DNA from: Bacteroidales bacterium
Lineage (GTDB): Bacteria > Bacteroidota > Bacteroidia > Bacteroidales > UBA932
Length of the DNA stretch: 32,045 bases
Direction: 5' to 3'
NCBI GenBank assembly: GCA_024398095.1
Contig: JAKSJK010000018.1
Coordinates: 1-32,045, forward strand
Shown piece by piece: positions 16,659 to 25,098 of the stretch. The number at the start of each line of letters is the position of its first letter. Within the stretch, counting starts at the first letter, position 1. A model generated the notes under the pieces. The model made no database searches. It was given only the letters and a program-made list of their open reading frames with translations, and was not told where the DNA came from. The translations under genes were made by a program, and so were the position numbers.

Positions 16659-18005
16659 ATGATTGGATCAAGGAAACGCTTTATCTTCATGCTAGGCATC
16701 CTCGCCGCAACCGTCCTGGGCTGCAGCAAGGATCCCGAATTCAATCATCCCAATTCCGAGTCCGTGTCAACCGGCACTCCCATTTCCAGGCCTGCCAACC
16801 AGGAGACACGCAGGGTTCTGATCGTGATGTCCTGCGGATTCAATTCCCTGAGTTTCGACCTGAAGGAGGACATCGACGACATGATGAAGGCGAAACTTCC
16901 GGGGCTGAACAGAGACGACGACGTGCTTCTCATCTACGGCCAGCATGTCAGCAGCACATACGACAATCCGTCCAACCCGGTCCTCATCCAGGCCTACAGC
17001 AAGGAAGGGAAAGCCGTAAGGGACACCCTGAAGGTCTGGAATGATGTGACCGTTTCGACCTCGTCAGACAATGCGAAAGAGGTACTGACATATGTCAGGA
17101 ACCACTTCCCTGCAAAGGAGTACCACCTGCTGTTCTCCTCCCATGCCACAGGATGGCTCCCCGCCGGATACTACACCTTCGACACCTCCGGCAACAGCTA
17201 CACAGAGAATTCTGCCATGAGCATGCCTCTGGACTACTGGTCCGAAGGTCCGTTCACCCATGAGGAACGCAGGCTGGCCCCGGGAGAACCGAGAACAAAG
17301 ACACTGGGAGAGACCAGGATCGGCACAAAGGGCAATTACCAGGTCTACGAGATGGATCTGCGCAAATTCGCGAAGTCCATTCCAATGCACCTCAGCAGCA
17401 TACTCTTCGATTGCTGCCTGATGGGCTGCGTGGAAGTGGCCTACGAACTGAAGGACGTCTGCGACAGAATAGTATTCTCCCCTGCAGAAGTCCTTTCAGA
17501 CGGATTCAACTACAAAGTTCTCTTCGAGCATCTCTTCGACAGCAGTACAAATGTTCAGTCCGTAGCTGAAGATTATTTCGAGCAGTACCGCAACAGGACC
17601 GGCGTGAACCAGTCCGCAACCATCACGATGGTGGACTGCAGGCATATGAATGAGCTTGCGGCTGTCTGCAAGGACATTTTCGAAGCACACAGGGACAAGA
17701 TCAGGATGCTCAAGGGCTCCGGCATACAGCAGTTCCACCGCTATGACTTCAACTGCTTCTACGATCTCCGCGACATAATCGTCAAGGCCGGCGCCAGCGC
17801 CGAGGAGCTCGCCAGGCTGGACAGCGCCCTGGAGAAATGTGTACCATACAAAGCCGCCACACCAGCCTTCATGTACGGATATAACGGATTCAAGATCAAT
17901 ACCTACTGCGGTCTCAGCAGCTACCTTCCCGCAGAAGGCGACGGCAGGACAAAAGCCGCTTATGGGCCTCTGGCTTGGAATACAGTTACAGAATTTGTCA
18001 AATAA
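16659..18005 (+). CDS. Clostripain-family (C11) cysteine peptidase lipoprotein
   Basis: A 448-aa predicted lipoprotein: N-region MIGSRKR, hydrophobic core and lipobox VLGC with Cys22. The caspase-like peptidase core has the catalytic His162 in LLFSSHATGW and the nucleophile in LFDCCLMG (Cys253 by alignment to the usual DACLMG), followed by FSPAEVLSDG. C11 enzymes cleave after Arg or Lys; many need self-processing. The substrate here is unknown. It diverges from the M49 peptidase, so two exported peptidases share a 65-bp regulatory region. The promoter box is only four bases from the ATG. Met11 is a less likely start since it would drop the positive N-region. Confidence 0.92.
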   Translation: MIGSRKRFIFMLGILAATVLGCSKDPEFNHPNSESVSTGTPISRPANQETRRVLIVMSCGFNSLSFDLKEDIDDMMKAKLPGLNRDDDVLLIYGQHVSSTYDNPSNPVLIQAYSKEGKAVRDTLKVWNDVTVSTSSDNAKEVLTYVRNHFPAKEYHLLFSSHATGWLPAGYYTFDTSGNSYTENSAMSMPLDYWSEGPFTHEERRLAPGEPRTKTLGETRIGTKGNYQVYEMDLRKFAKSIPMHLSSILFDCCLMGCVEVAYELKDVCDRIVFSPAEVLSDGFNYKVLFEHLFDSSTNVQSVAEDYFEQYRNRTGVNQSATITMVDCRHMNELAAVCKDIFEAHRDKIRMLKGSGIQQFHRYDFNCFYDLRDIIVKAGASAEELARLDSALEKCVPYKAATPAFMYGYNGFKINTYCGLSSYLPAEGDGRTKAAYGPLAWNTVTEFVK

Positions 18006-18036
18006 TTTGCCATTCAGCGAATAATTTCTATCTTTG
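18006..18036 (+). promoter_or_regulatory. Promoter of rplY
   Basis: TTTG at 18006-18009, exactly 19 nt, then TATCTTTG at 18029-18036: a full match to the Bacteroides -33/-7 pattern. Transcription would start near 18042, leaving a leader of about 80 nt. Confidence 0.75.
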
Positions 18037-18045
18037 CAGCCGCTA

Positions 18046-18094
18046 AAAAGGCCCCGAGCCTTTTGGTGCAATGGGTCCCTGGCCCGTCCAGGGA
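18046..18094 (+). promoter_or_regulatory. Twin-hairpin leader of rplY
   Basis: Two perfect 7-bp stems with 5-nt loops lie in the leader, 11 nt apart: 18046-18064 (AAAAGGC/GCCTTTT, loop CCCGA) and 18076-18094 (TCCCTGG/CCAGGGA, loop CCCGT). The near-identical loops suggest a repeated protein- or RNA-binding element. Autoregulation by ribosomal proteins through leader structures is well known, but I do not recognise this one. Confidence 0.6.
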
Positions 18095-18123
18095 TGAGTA
18101 ACACATTTTAATTTTTAACAACA

Positions 18124-18687
18124 ATGCAGCACATTGAACTCAAAGGCCAGCTCCGTCAGGTTGGCAACAAGGCAGCCGTAAAGGCAATCCGCAGAGAAGG
18201 TCTCGTACCTTGTAACCTCTATGGAAACGGAATCGAGAACGTTCTCTTCACCGTTGACGCAAAGGATCTCAAGACCGTAACCAACACCCCTAACTCTTAC
18301 ATCATCGACCTCGTACTCGACAATGGCGAGAAGTATGCATGCATCCTTCACGAGGCTCAGTGGCATCCTGTAACCGACGAGGCTCTCCACGTAGACTTCC
18401 TCGCAGTTGCTGAGGACAAGCCAGTGACCATCGCAGTTCCTGTACGCATCACCGGTCACTCAGAGGGTGTCAAGCTCGGTGGTAAGCTCAAGGTATCTGT
18501 ACGCAAGCTCAAGATCAGCGCACTTCCTGCAAATCTTCCAGACGAGCTCGTCGTTGACGTTACCAGCCTCCAGATCGGCAAGCGCATCGTAGCCGGCGAC
18601 CTCAGCTTTGAGAACGTTACCATCGTTTCTCCTAAGGTTACCATCATCTGCGCTGTCCTCGCTACCCGCGCAAGCAAGAACGCGTAA
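18124..18687 (+). CDS. rplY: 50S ribosomal protein L25 (CTC/TL5 type)
   Basis: A 187-aa bL25 of the long two-domain form. The N-terminal domain (about 1-95) binds 5S rRNA and contains RREGLVPCNLYGNG and the conserved EAQWHPVTDEALHVDFLAV. The C-terminal beta domain (about 96-187) has VPVRITGHSEGVKLGG and DVTSLQIGKRIVAGDL. The codon choice is strongly biased, as expected for a highly expressed gene. The pth gene follows 22 nt later, a common bacterial pairing. It has its own consensus promoter and a structured leader. Confidence 0.97.
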   Translation: MQHIELKGQLRQVGNKAAVKAIRREGLVPCNLYGNGIENVLFTVDAKDLKTVTNTPNSYIIDLVLDNGEKYACILHEAQWHPVTDEALHVDFLAVAEDKPVTIAVPVRITGHSEGVKLGGKLKVSVRKLKISALPANLPDELVVDVTSLQIGKRIVAGDLSFENVTIVSPKVTIICAVLATRASKNA

Positions 18688-18709
18688 TCAGGCCTGACAT
18701 ATCGGTCTT

Positions 18710-19282
18710 ATGAACAACTACCTGGTAGTCGGATTAGGAAATATCGGCGCCGAGTATGTGAACACAAGACACAATATGGGATTTATGGTATTGGATGCCT
18801 GGGCTCAGGCATCCAATATTCTTTTCAAGACAGGTCGCTACGGCGACACGGCAGAAGTCTCATTCAAGGGTCGCAAGTTCACTCTTCTCAAGCCGTCAAC
18901 CTACATGAACCTCAGCGGCAAGGCCGTGAGGTACTGGATGAACGAGGTCAATGTTCCCATCGAGAGCATAATCGTGGTCTGCGATGACCTCAATCTGCCA
19001 TTCGGCACACTGCGCATGCGCAAAAGCGGAAGTTCAGGCGGTCACAACGGCCTGAACAACATCAACGAACTGCTCTCAAGCGAAGCGTATCCAAGGATCA
19101 GGATGGGCATCGGAAATGAGTTCAGCCGCGGACAGCAGATCGATTATGTGCTCGGTAAACTTTCCGAGGAGGAGATGGCCCAGATGCCGGAATTGGCAAA
19201 AAAAGTCATCGACGCGTGCAAAACTTTCGCCACTGCAGGTCCCGACAGGGCCATGACGACACTCAACGCAAAGACCAAATAG
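18710..19282 (+). CDS. pth: Peptidyl-tRNA hydrolase
   Basis: A 190-aa Pth, which frees tRNA from prematurely released peptidyl-tRNA. Key residues are visible: Asn11 (GLGNIG), the catalytic His21 (NTRHNMGF), the Asp of VVCDDLNLP, and SGGHNGLNNI. Length is typical. It follows rplY after 22 nt with no promoter box between, so they are probably one transcript. No hairpin terminator is seen after its stop. Confidence 0.96.
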   Translation: MNNYLVVGLGNIGAEYVNTRHNMGFMVLDAWAQASNILFKTGRYGDTAEVSFKGRKFTLLKPSTYMNLSGKAVRYWMNEVNVPIESIIVVCDDLNLPFGTLRMRKSGSSGGHNGLNNINELLSSEAYPRIRMGIGNEFSRGQQIDYVLGKLSEEEMAQMPELAKKVIDACKTFATAGPDRAMTTLNAKTK

Positions 19283-19301
19283 CGAATTTTTATGCAGAAA
19301 A

Positions 19302-19332
19302 TTTGTTTTTCACTTGGTTTTTAGTAACTTGC
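19302..19332 (+). promoter_or_regulatory. Promoter of the histone H1-like gene
   Basis: TTTG at 19302-19305, then 19 nt, then TAACTTGC at 19325-19332, a close variant of TAnnTTTG at the canonical spacing. The leader would be about 55 nt of AT-rich sequence. Confidence 0.5.
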
Positions 19333-19339
19333 GCAAGTT
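19326..19339. promoter_or_regulatory. 14-bp palindrome over the histone-like gene promoter
   Basis: AACTTGCGCAAGTT is a perfect palindrome covering the -7 box and the expected start of transcription. It could be an operator. A 14-bp palindrome is expected about twice in a window this size by chance, so only its position makes it notable. Confidence 0.3.
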
Positions 19340-19393
19340 TTTGACGAGAAAACACATTTTTAGTACTAATAATAATTTAAAACGCTAATCATC

Positions 19394-19567
19394 ATGAAAG
19401 AGCTTGTTGAAAAGATCAACGCAGAGATCGCTGCTTTCCAGAAGGACGCTGCCGCTCAGGTAGAGAAGGGTAACAAGGCTGCCGGTGCACGTGCACGCAA
19501 GGCTGCTCTCGAGCTTATGAAGTCCCTCAAGGAGTTCCGCAAGGTATCTGTAGAGGCTAGCAAGTAA
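19394..19567 (+). CDS. Histone H1-like DNA-binding protein (Hc1-type)
   Basis: A 57-aa basic, Lys/Ala-rich helical protein beginning MKELVEKINAEIAAFQKD and containing AAGARARKAALELMKSLKEF. This matches the short histone H1-like (Hc1-type) proteins typical of Bacteroidetes, thought to bind and compact DNA. The gene is short and easily missed. It stands alone, with a promoter of canonical spacing upstream and a strong terminator 15 nt after the stop, which suggests an abundant single-gene transcript. The codon choice is highly biased, as in rplY. Confidence 0.9.
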   Translation: MKELVEKINAEIAAFQKDAAAQVEKGNKAAGARARKAALELMKSLKEFRKVSVEASK

Positions 19568-19582
19568 TACTCGCAGCACAAT

Positions 19583-19618
19583 AAAAAGAGCTGGAAGCAA
19601 ACGCTTTCAGCTCTTTTT
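19583..19618. terminator. Bidirectional terminator after the histone-like gene
   Basis: A 16-bp stem with one G-U pair and an AAAC loop: AAAAAGAGCTGGAAGC pairs with GCTTTCAGCTCTTTTT, followed by more T residues. The 5' A-run lets it also end the minus-strand transcript whose last gene stops at 19636. Confidence 0.92.
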
Positions 19619-19635
19619 TTATTTCATGCCGGCAC

Positions 19636-20055
19636 CTACCTGGCCAGACGAACGACGACACCTATGTCGTCTTTCTTGTTCCAGCACCACAGAAGATCCT
19701 GCGAAACTCCGATAACCTTGAACTTGACACCTGAACGCTTGCGTACATCGGTTGCAGTGGTCCAGACCAGGTCTGCCGTGAAAGCTGACCCCTCCCCTGA
19801 AGGAATCTTATCGACTGTCACCACATAATAATTCCTCATGCCGTCATCGAACACACGGAACTGCTTCTTTGACTCATTGAAGCTCATCTGTACAGAAGCC
19901 GTGCTGAACTCATAGGTCTGGGAGCCGCCGATGGTCAGTCCGGCTTCCTGACATACGCCCTGGAACTGTTCCTGGGCCGCCATATCCTTTCCGCAGGATG
20001 AGAGCACGGCAACTGCTGCCGCGCATATAATAAGATATGTATGGAATTTCATCAT
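19636..20055 (-). CDS. Small lipoprotein of unknown function
   Basis: A 139-aa predicted lipoprotein: MMKFHTYLIICAAAVAVLSSC carries a lipobox with the lipidated Cys at position 21. The mature part reads as beta-rich (QTYEFSTASVQMSF; YYVVTVDKI; GVKFKVIGVS) with a conserved-looking DLLWCWNKKDDIGVVV near the end. I recognise no family. Its ATG overlaps the TGA of the M6 protease gene (ATGA), so the two are translated as a coupled pair and may act together on the cell surface, perhaps as a partner or inhibitor (inference only). Confidence 0.82.
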   Translation of the reverse strand: MMKFHTYLIICAAAVAVLSSCGKDMAAQEQFQGVCQEAGLTIGGSQTYEFSTASVQMSFNESKKQFRVFDDGMRNYYVVTVDKIPSGEGSAFTADLVWTTATDVRKRSGVKFKVIGVSQDLLWCWNKKDDIGVVVRLAR

Positions 20056-22295
20056 CTTACAACCAATTCTTTGACAATAATCTCGTGGGAACCGTCCTTG
20101 AAAGCGATATCCGCCCTGAGCCGCCCTGAGCGCTCCGTAGTATAATAGCAGTCCGGCCCGACCCCGATCTCTTCACCGTCAAGAGACCACGCAACGCCGT
20201 CATAGCCGGAGATTCCACCGATACGCAGCGGTATCCTGGTTCCCCTGCTTATCACGCCGTCTGCGGTACGTGGCACATCCCTGAATGAAATGTACGGATA
20301 TGCTTCGTCCAGATTGGACAGGGTCATGAACCTGTTTGATGTCTGTTCTCCCTCGATTCCATCAAGAACGAAGTTGATCTGCACTTCATACGAAGTCTTG
20401 GGAGCAAGTTCCTCGATTACCACTGCATATTTACCGGATTCATATGGAAGCACAGAAATCCTTGTCTTATCGTTCTTGCCGCTCAAGCCATAGCGGACAT
20501 AGGCCTCGCCATCGAATTCGCGGCTGGAAGCAAAGCTGACAATCGCGGCATCCTGGAAACGGGCGATTTCCAGAGCCTTGACCACAGGAGGGACTGCCTC
20601 CACACCTCCGGCAAAAACCGTCATGGTGACATCCGTCCCGGAAATGGCAATATTAGTAATGGTGACATCCGCCACGTCGCCATTCCAGAACTTCAGCTTC
20701 TGAGCGGTATCGGGAGTGATAGACCGATAATTGGAATAAGGAAAGAATATATCCGTATTGCCGCCGCCACTGTCACTGCGGCTGGAGTACTTGCCGTTCG
20801 CGGAAGGATTGGCCTCCAGAATGTCCACACACTGATGGCTGCGGTTCGCGTTTACACAGTTCAGTTCATTCCAAAGATACTGGGCAGAATAGGAATGCCC
20901 TTCTATTGAAACCTTGTTCATGGACTTGTCCACATGGTACACCAGCAGTCCCTTGCCACCTATGTACCTGTCCCAACCGGTATTGCTGCGGGATTCGATC
21001 AGATAGTACTCGCCGTCGTTGCGGCCCTGAACCTTAAAGGCGCGGTTGGACGATGACACAGGCCCGAGGCTGAATGTCCCGGTAGCGATGTTCTCCGGTT
21101 CTACCAGTCCCATTATCTCCCTCTCGACGGCATTGAAGAAAGGCGGAGTGTTGCCTCCGTTATTATAACTGCCGGCATCCATCAGCGAAGTGCTGCCCCA
21201 GAGGGCGTCGCTGCTGCCGTCATCCTCATAATTAGTGTCATATAAGTCCGGAAGCCCCATTGTGTGACTGTACTCGTGGCAGAAAGTACCGATGCCTGCC
21301 ATCACATAATCAGTACCCTTGTACCCGCCCTTGCCGTCGGAAATGTATCTCGTCGCAGAAAGCTCCGAGGTACAGGCGTAACTGTCGATTATCTTGCCGT
21401 CGAGCCGCAGGGTTATTCCTGCTCCGCCCTTGAGTGCCCAGGCGTGAGACCAGATGCAGTCGTCACCGCCGTACTCGGCTTCATCGGCACCGGCGAAAAA
21501 CACAAAGACATTGTCCACTTCCCCATCCCCATCGTCGTCGTAGATGGAAAAATCCACCTTGTCGTCGACGAGCAGGCATGCCTCCTTTATCATAAGTTCC
21601 GGCGCTTTGTCCTGATCATTGGAATCGTTGCCTCCATAGTAGGCCATATTCTGGGAAACAGTAACAATGTCGGTCACATCGAAATGGAAATTCACCTTCC
21701 CGGCAAACTGGGCATCAAAATACTCCTTCGCACAGCCAGTGGCACCGTTCACACTGTAGCCCGACTTTGTCAGAAGGTTCTGAAATTCAGCCCTGGTATG
21801 ATTGAAAGCCAGATCCTTGAAAGAAACCAGTATTGCAAGACCATGCTTTTCAGCAGGAGGCAATCCCTTGGTGACAGGTGCCGAGAAGTCGATGCTCCTG
21901 GCCTCGGCAAAACGCTGCATCAGATTCTTTTCCGGCGCCGGCAGACTGCCACGCTTTTCAAGTGCAATCTCGCGGATACGCGTATAAGGTATGTCGAGAC
22001 TGGCTGCTACAGCGGAGGCATCAGCCTTCGGGCCCACATGGACCCCGGAACTGCGGCGGCTGCCGTCTGGAGAGAAGAGCTGATAACTGTACCATCCGTC
22101 CGGATCCTGTACCACCGCATTGCCTGCGTTTGTAAGCATCAGATGCTGGTACTCATCACCCACCAGACGAGCTATGAAAGAACTGCCGTCCGGCTGGTAG
22201 AGAAGAACGGGCACACCTTTTGCCGGTTTTGCCGACAAATGCAGTGTTGCCAGGCACAATACGATTAAAATAGGTAATATATGTCTTTTATTCAT
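20052..22295 (-). CDS. Secreted M6-family metalloprotease
   Basis: A 747-aa exported zinc protease of the immune inhibitor A (M6) family. A signal peptide (MNKRHILPILIVLCLATLHLS, cleavage after SA) precedes a propeptide to about 140. The catalytic domain has DDDGDGEVDNVFVFFAG (253-269, likely Ca-binding) and the zinc motif HEYSHTMGLPD (His340, Glu341, His344, Asp350), with a Met-turn near LMDAGSY. The C-terminal 250 residues look like beta-sandwich or fibronectin-type modules (PPVVKALEIARFQDAAIVSF). M6 enzymes degrade host matrix or antimicrobial proteins. It is coupled to a small lipoprotein gene and diverges from the PCMD gene. Confidence 0.92.
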   Translation of the reverse strand: MNKRHILPILIVLCLATLHLSAKPAKGVPVLLYQPDGSSFIARLVGDEYQHLMLTNAGNAVVQDPDGWYSYQLFSPDGSRRSSGVHVGPKADASAVAASLDIPYTRIREIALEKRGSLPAPEKNLMQRFAEARSIDFSAPVTKGLPPAEKHGLAILVSFKDLAFNHTRAEFQNLLTKSGYSVNGATGCAKEYFDAQFAGKVNFHFDVTDIVTVSQNMAYYGGNDSNDQDKAPELMIKEACLLVDDKVDFSIYDDDGDGEVDNVFVFFAGADEAEYGGDDCIWSHAWALKGGAGITLRLDGKIIDSYACTSELSATRYISDGKGGYKGTDYVMAGIGTFCHEYSHTMGLPDLYDTNYEDDGSSDALWGSTSLMDAGSYNNGGNTPPFFNAVEREIMGLVEPENIATGTFSLGPVSSSNRAFKVQGRNDGEYYLIESRSNTGWDRYIGGKGLLVYHVDKSMNKVSIEGHSYSAQYLWNELNCVNANRSHQCVDILEANPSANGKYSSRSDSGGGNTDIFFPYSNYRSITPDTAQKLKFWNGDVADVTITNIAISGTDVTMTVFAGGVEAVPPVVKALEIARFQDAAIVSFASSREFDGEAYVRYGLSGKNDKTRISVLPYESGKYAVVIEELAPKTSYEVQINFVLDGIEGEQTSNRFMTLSNLDEAYPYISFRDVPRTADGVISRGTRIPLRIGGISGYDGVAWSLDGEEIGVGPDCYYTTERSGRLRADIAFKDGSHEIIVKELVVR

Positions 22296-22305
22296 AGAAT
22301 TTTTC

Positions 22306-22313
22306 TACATTTG
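22306..22313 (+). promoter_or_regulatory. -7 box for the PCMD-lipoprotein-DUF5723 set
   Basis: TACATTTG matches TAnnTTTG and lies 29 nt before the ATG at 22343. On the other strand, TAAATTGC at 22332-22325 is a weaker candidate for the M6 gene. Confidence 0.45.
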
Positions 22314-22342
22314 TAAAGAGTTTCGCAATTTACGGCTTAATT

Positions 22343-23335
22343 ATGAGACTGACAATAAGAATCTTCACCATTATCACTGTATGCATATACAGTGCCATAT
22401 CATATGCCCAGGACAATGAGAAAATTGTCCGCCAGATCAACCAGTACGGCACCTTTGACCACTGGTGCGTCCGCGAAATCAAGGAATCCGGCCTCATAGG
22501 AGGCAAGACCAAATATCTCTACGAATTCTACGGCAATCCAACAGACACAATACGTTACGAAAGCAAAAAGGCAAAGGCATTCAAAGCTCCTCACGGCTAT
22601 CTCTGGAGAAGCAACAATGTCTACGCCTGCGTTGCCGGCATCGAGAAATGCTCGGTAACCGACTTTCCTGAGAAGCGCGGCAACGGATACTGCTGCCGCA
22701 TCGAAGTCAGATTCGAGGAAGTGAAAGTCGCAGGAATGATCAACATGGAGGTGGTGACCCAGGGCGCCTTCCTGCTCGGCAATCTTCCAGAGCCGATCAA
22801 GGACACCAAGGATCCTATGTCGAAGCCTCTCTACGGCATTCCGTTCACAGGACGTCCGCAGGCCCTGCAGTTTGACTACAAGGCCAAGGTTGGCTGCGAG
22901 GTGATCAAGGCCACCGGATTCAACAAAGCAAAGAAAATGGGCTATCCGGATTACCCGGAAGTCGCCATCATACTTCAGAAAAGGTGGGAAGATGAAAATG
23001 GATGTGTGCATGCGCTCCGTGTCGGCACCGGCATAGAACGCATCATGGAGAACGTCAGTGACTGGAAAAACGGTCACAAGATCGAAGTCCATTACGGAGA
23101 CATCAGCAAGGAGCCTTACTACAAGGACTACATGAAGCTGATGAAAGGAACTCCGATGGACCTCCACTGCATCAACAGCAAAGGCAAGAACGTAAAGATT
23201 GCCGAAGAAGGCTGGGCAGATGCGGACGAGACGCCGAACACACTCATTATCAAATTCATAGCAAGTTACGGAGAAGCCTTTAACGGAGGAATTGGAAACA
23301 CACTCTGGATCGACAATGTGAAGCTGATAATGTAG
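22343..23335 (+). CDS. Secreted PCMD-domain protein
   Basis: A 330-aa exported protein with signal peptide MRLTIRIFTIITVCIYSAISYAQ. The region from about 110 to the end resembles the PCMD domain (putative carbohydrate metabolism domain) of Bacteroidetes: LYGIPFTGRPQALQFDYKAKVG in the middle (FTGRPxxLxFDYK) and the closing TLWIDNVKLIM. Such domains are thought to fold like carbohydrate-binding beta-sandwiches, but their role is not established. It is the first gene of a surface set: a 575-aa lipoprotein begins 35 nt downstream. Confidence 0.75.
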   Translation: MRLTIRIFTIITVCIYSAISYAQDNEKIVRQINQYGTFDHWCVREIKESGLIGGKTKYLYEFYGNPTDTIRYESKKAKAFKAPHGYLWRSNNVYACVAGIEKCSVTDFPEKRGNGYCCRIEVRFEEVKVAGMINMEVVTQGAFLLGNLPEPIKDTKDPMSKPLYGIPFTGRPQALQFDYKAKVGCEVIKATGFNKAKKMGYPDYPEVAIILQKRWEDENGCVHALRVGTGIERIMENVSDWKNGHKIEVHYGDISKEPYYKDYMKLMKGTPMDLHCINSKGKNVKIAEEGWADADETPNTLIIKFIASYGEAFNGGIGNTLWIDNVKLIM

Positions 23336-23370
23336 GGTGGTGACAAAGTTTCACTTAATCCTACACGCCG

Positions 23371-25098
23371 ATGAACAGACTTTCATTTTCCAAACTATTC
23401 TCGGCACTGCTGCTGATCCTACCGGGTTGCAGAGACATAAATTTCGACCTTGCTGACGTTGACCTTTCAGTCACCGTCGGAGGGGAGTTTGCTCTGCCAG
23501 TAGGAAGTCTGCAGGAAATCAAACTGGGTGACATCCTCGGTCTTGACGGTGCCGGCAACGCCATTTCAACCGACAAGAACGGAGACTATCACATTGCCCT
23601 GGACGGCAGGACAGCCAGTCCGGAGCACAGATTCGGACCTTCGTCCATCTCGATGCCACTCAACCAGAAGATACTCGGGGAAAGGATCGAAGTGCAGCTT
23701 CCGAATTTCACAAGCCATCTCAAATACACAACCGAGCCCCAGCAGATGGAGCAGTCCGTGGCCTTCAGTTTTGCCAGCGACGGCATATCCGAGCTGGTCA
23801 GGGATGTACGTCACATTGCAGTGGACTGCGATTTCACCGTGACAGTCATCTTCCACGAGAGCGGACTCAGCAGCGTCGACGCCTTCATCAAGGCAGGCAG
23901 CCGCATCACTTTCCCGGAATATCTGGAAATTTCAATTGAAGAAAACGCGTTCTGCAAGATTTCCAAGGACGGGCATGCCTTGGAATTCCTGCAGGATATG
24001 GAAACTCCTCGCGGTGGCAGGAGTCTGAATCTGCACCTGAGCGGAATGGACCTGTCGAAAGCACCCGAGGGACAGGGATTCAAGGATCACCGCATCTGTT
24101 TCGACGATGAGATCGGGATGGACCTTATCTATTACTTCAAGACTGACGACCTCACAGACAAAGGTCTTGCCTTCGCGCAGTTTGAGATAGACTTCCAGGC
24201 AGGCAGAGCCACAATCGGCTCTGTCGAGGCTATCACTGCACTTGATCCGGACATCAAGGAAGTGGAGGTCGACCTCAGCGCTGCACAGGGATTCATGGGC
24301 GAAGGAGGCATAATGGACCTCGACGACATCATCCTCCTCCTGGAGATCAGCAATGACAGTCCTGTTTCAGGAAACGTATGCGCTGATATCAAAGCCATCA
24401 AGGACGGTCTGGAAGCATCAGCAGTCACACTGGGTAGAGACAAGCCTTTGCACATAGACGCCCATTCCACGACCAGATTCTGCATCAGCGAAAAAGGCCG
24501 TGAAAAAGAGGGTTGCGTCAGTCTTGCAATTCCAAGGCTCACTTCCCTGCTCCGCAATCTTCCGGACAGGCTTTGGATCGGAAATTACGCCATCGAGAGC
24601 GATAGCGAATGGATCAGTTTCGCCCCTGAACAGACATACGGCATCTCTATCATGTACAGCATTGACGCCCCGGTGGCTTTCGGAAGCGACCTGCAACTGG
24701 AAACAGAACAGCAGATGGACCTTGACCTCGACCTGGGCGACAAGGTGCAGTTCAACACTCTGGACATGGAGATTGAGGTGGACAATACCACCCCTCTCAA
24801 TTTTGTTATGGACGCACAGCCTCTGGGCGAGGACGGAAAAGCTCTCGAAGGCGTGGACGTGGAGTGCGAGGCCTTTATCAAGGCTGGTCTGATGGTGGAT
24901 CCCGAATCATCCAGGATGGTCATCCACATGGAGTTCAACGGCCCTCAGCAGAAAATTTCCGGTCTGGATCTGAAACTGAATGCAAGCACGGATCCGGAGC
25001 ATAGGGGAATCGCGCTGAACAAGGACCAGGGCCTGAAAATGAAGAATATTGTCGCTCATGTACGTGACGGCATCACAATAGACCTGAACAGACGATGA
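23371..25098 (+). CDS. Large lipoprotein of unknown function
   Basis: A 575-aa predicted lipoprotein (MNRLSFSKLFSALLLILPGC, lipidated Cys20). The mature protein is acidic and beta-rich, with a repeated theme of short strands and DxDxD-like turns (DLADVDLSVTVGG; QMDLDLDLGDKVQF; TLDMEIEVDNTTPLNF). The opening EFALPVGSLQEIKLGDIL resembles the start of other uncharacterised Bacteroidales lipoproteins, as far as I recall. No catalytic motif is seen. Its TGA overlaps the ATG of the DUF5723 gene (ATGA), so the lipoprotein and the predicted barrel are likely partners at the outer membrane (inference). Confidence 0.85.
   Translation: MNRLSFSKLFSALLLILPGCRDINFDLADVDLSVTVGGEFALPVGSLQEIKLGDILGLDGAGNAISTDKNGDYHIALDGRTASPEHRFGPSSISMPLNQKILGERIEVQLPNFTSHLKYTTEPQQMEQSVAFSFASDGISELVRDVRHIAVDCDFTVTVIFHESGLSSVDAFIKAGSRITFPEYLEISIEENAFCKISKDGHALEFLQDMETPRGGRSLNLHLSGMDLSKAPEGQGFKDHRICFDDEIGMDLIYYFKTDDLTDKGLAFAQFEIDFQAGRATIGSVEAITALDPDIKEVEVDLSAAQGFMGEGGIMDLDDIILLLEISNDSPVSGNVCADIKAIKDGLEASAVTLGRDKPLHIDAHSTTRFCISEKGREKEGCVSLAIPRLTSLLRNLPDRLWIGNYAIESDSEWISFAPEQTYGISIMYSIDAPVAFGSDLQLETEQQMDLDLDLGDKVQFNTLDMEIEVDNTTPLNFVMDAQPLGEDGKALEGVDVECEAFIKAGLMVDPESSRMVIHMEFNGPQQKISGLDLKLNASTDPEHRGIALNKDQGLKMKNIVAHVRDGITIDLNRR

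Noticed and set aside
18688..18697. 10-bp palindrome TCAGGCCTGA between rplY and pth
   Set aside because: About thirty palindromes of this length are expected by chance in a window this size, and no promoter or terminator context supports it.
21264..22268. A 334-codon open frame on the plus strand
   Set aside because: It is antisense to the M6 protease gene, whose signal peptide and zinc motif are clear.
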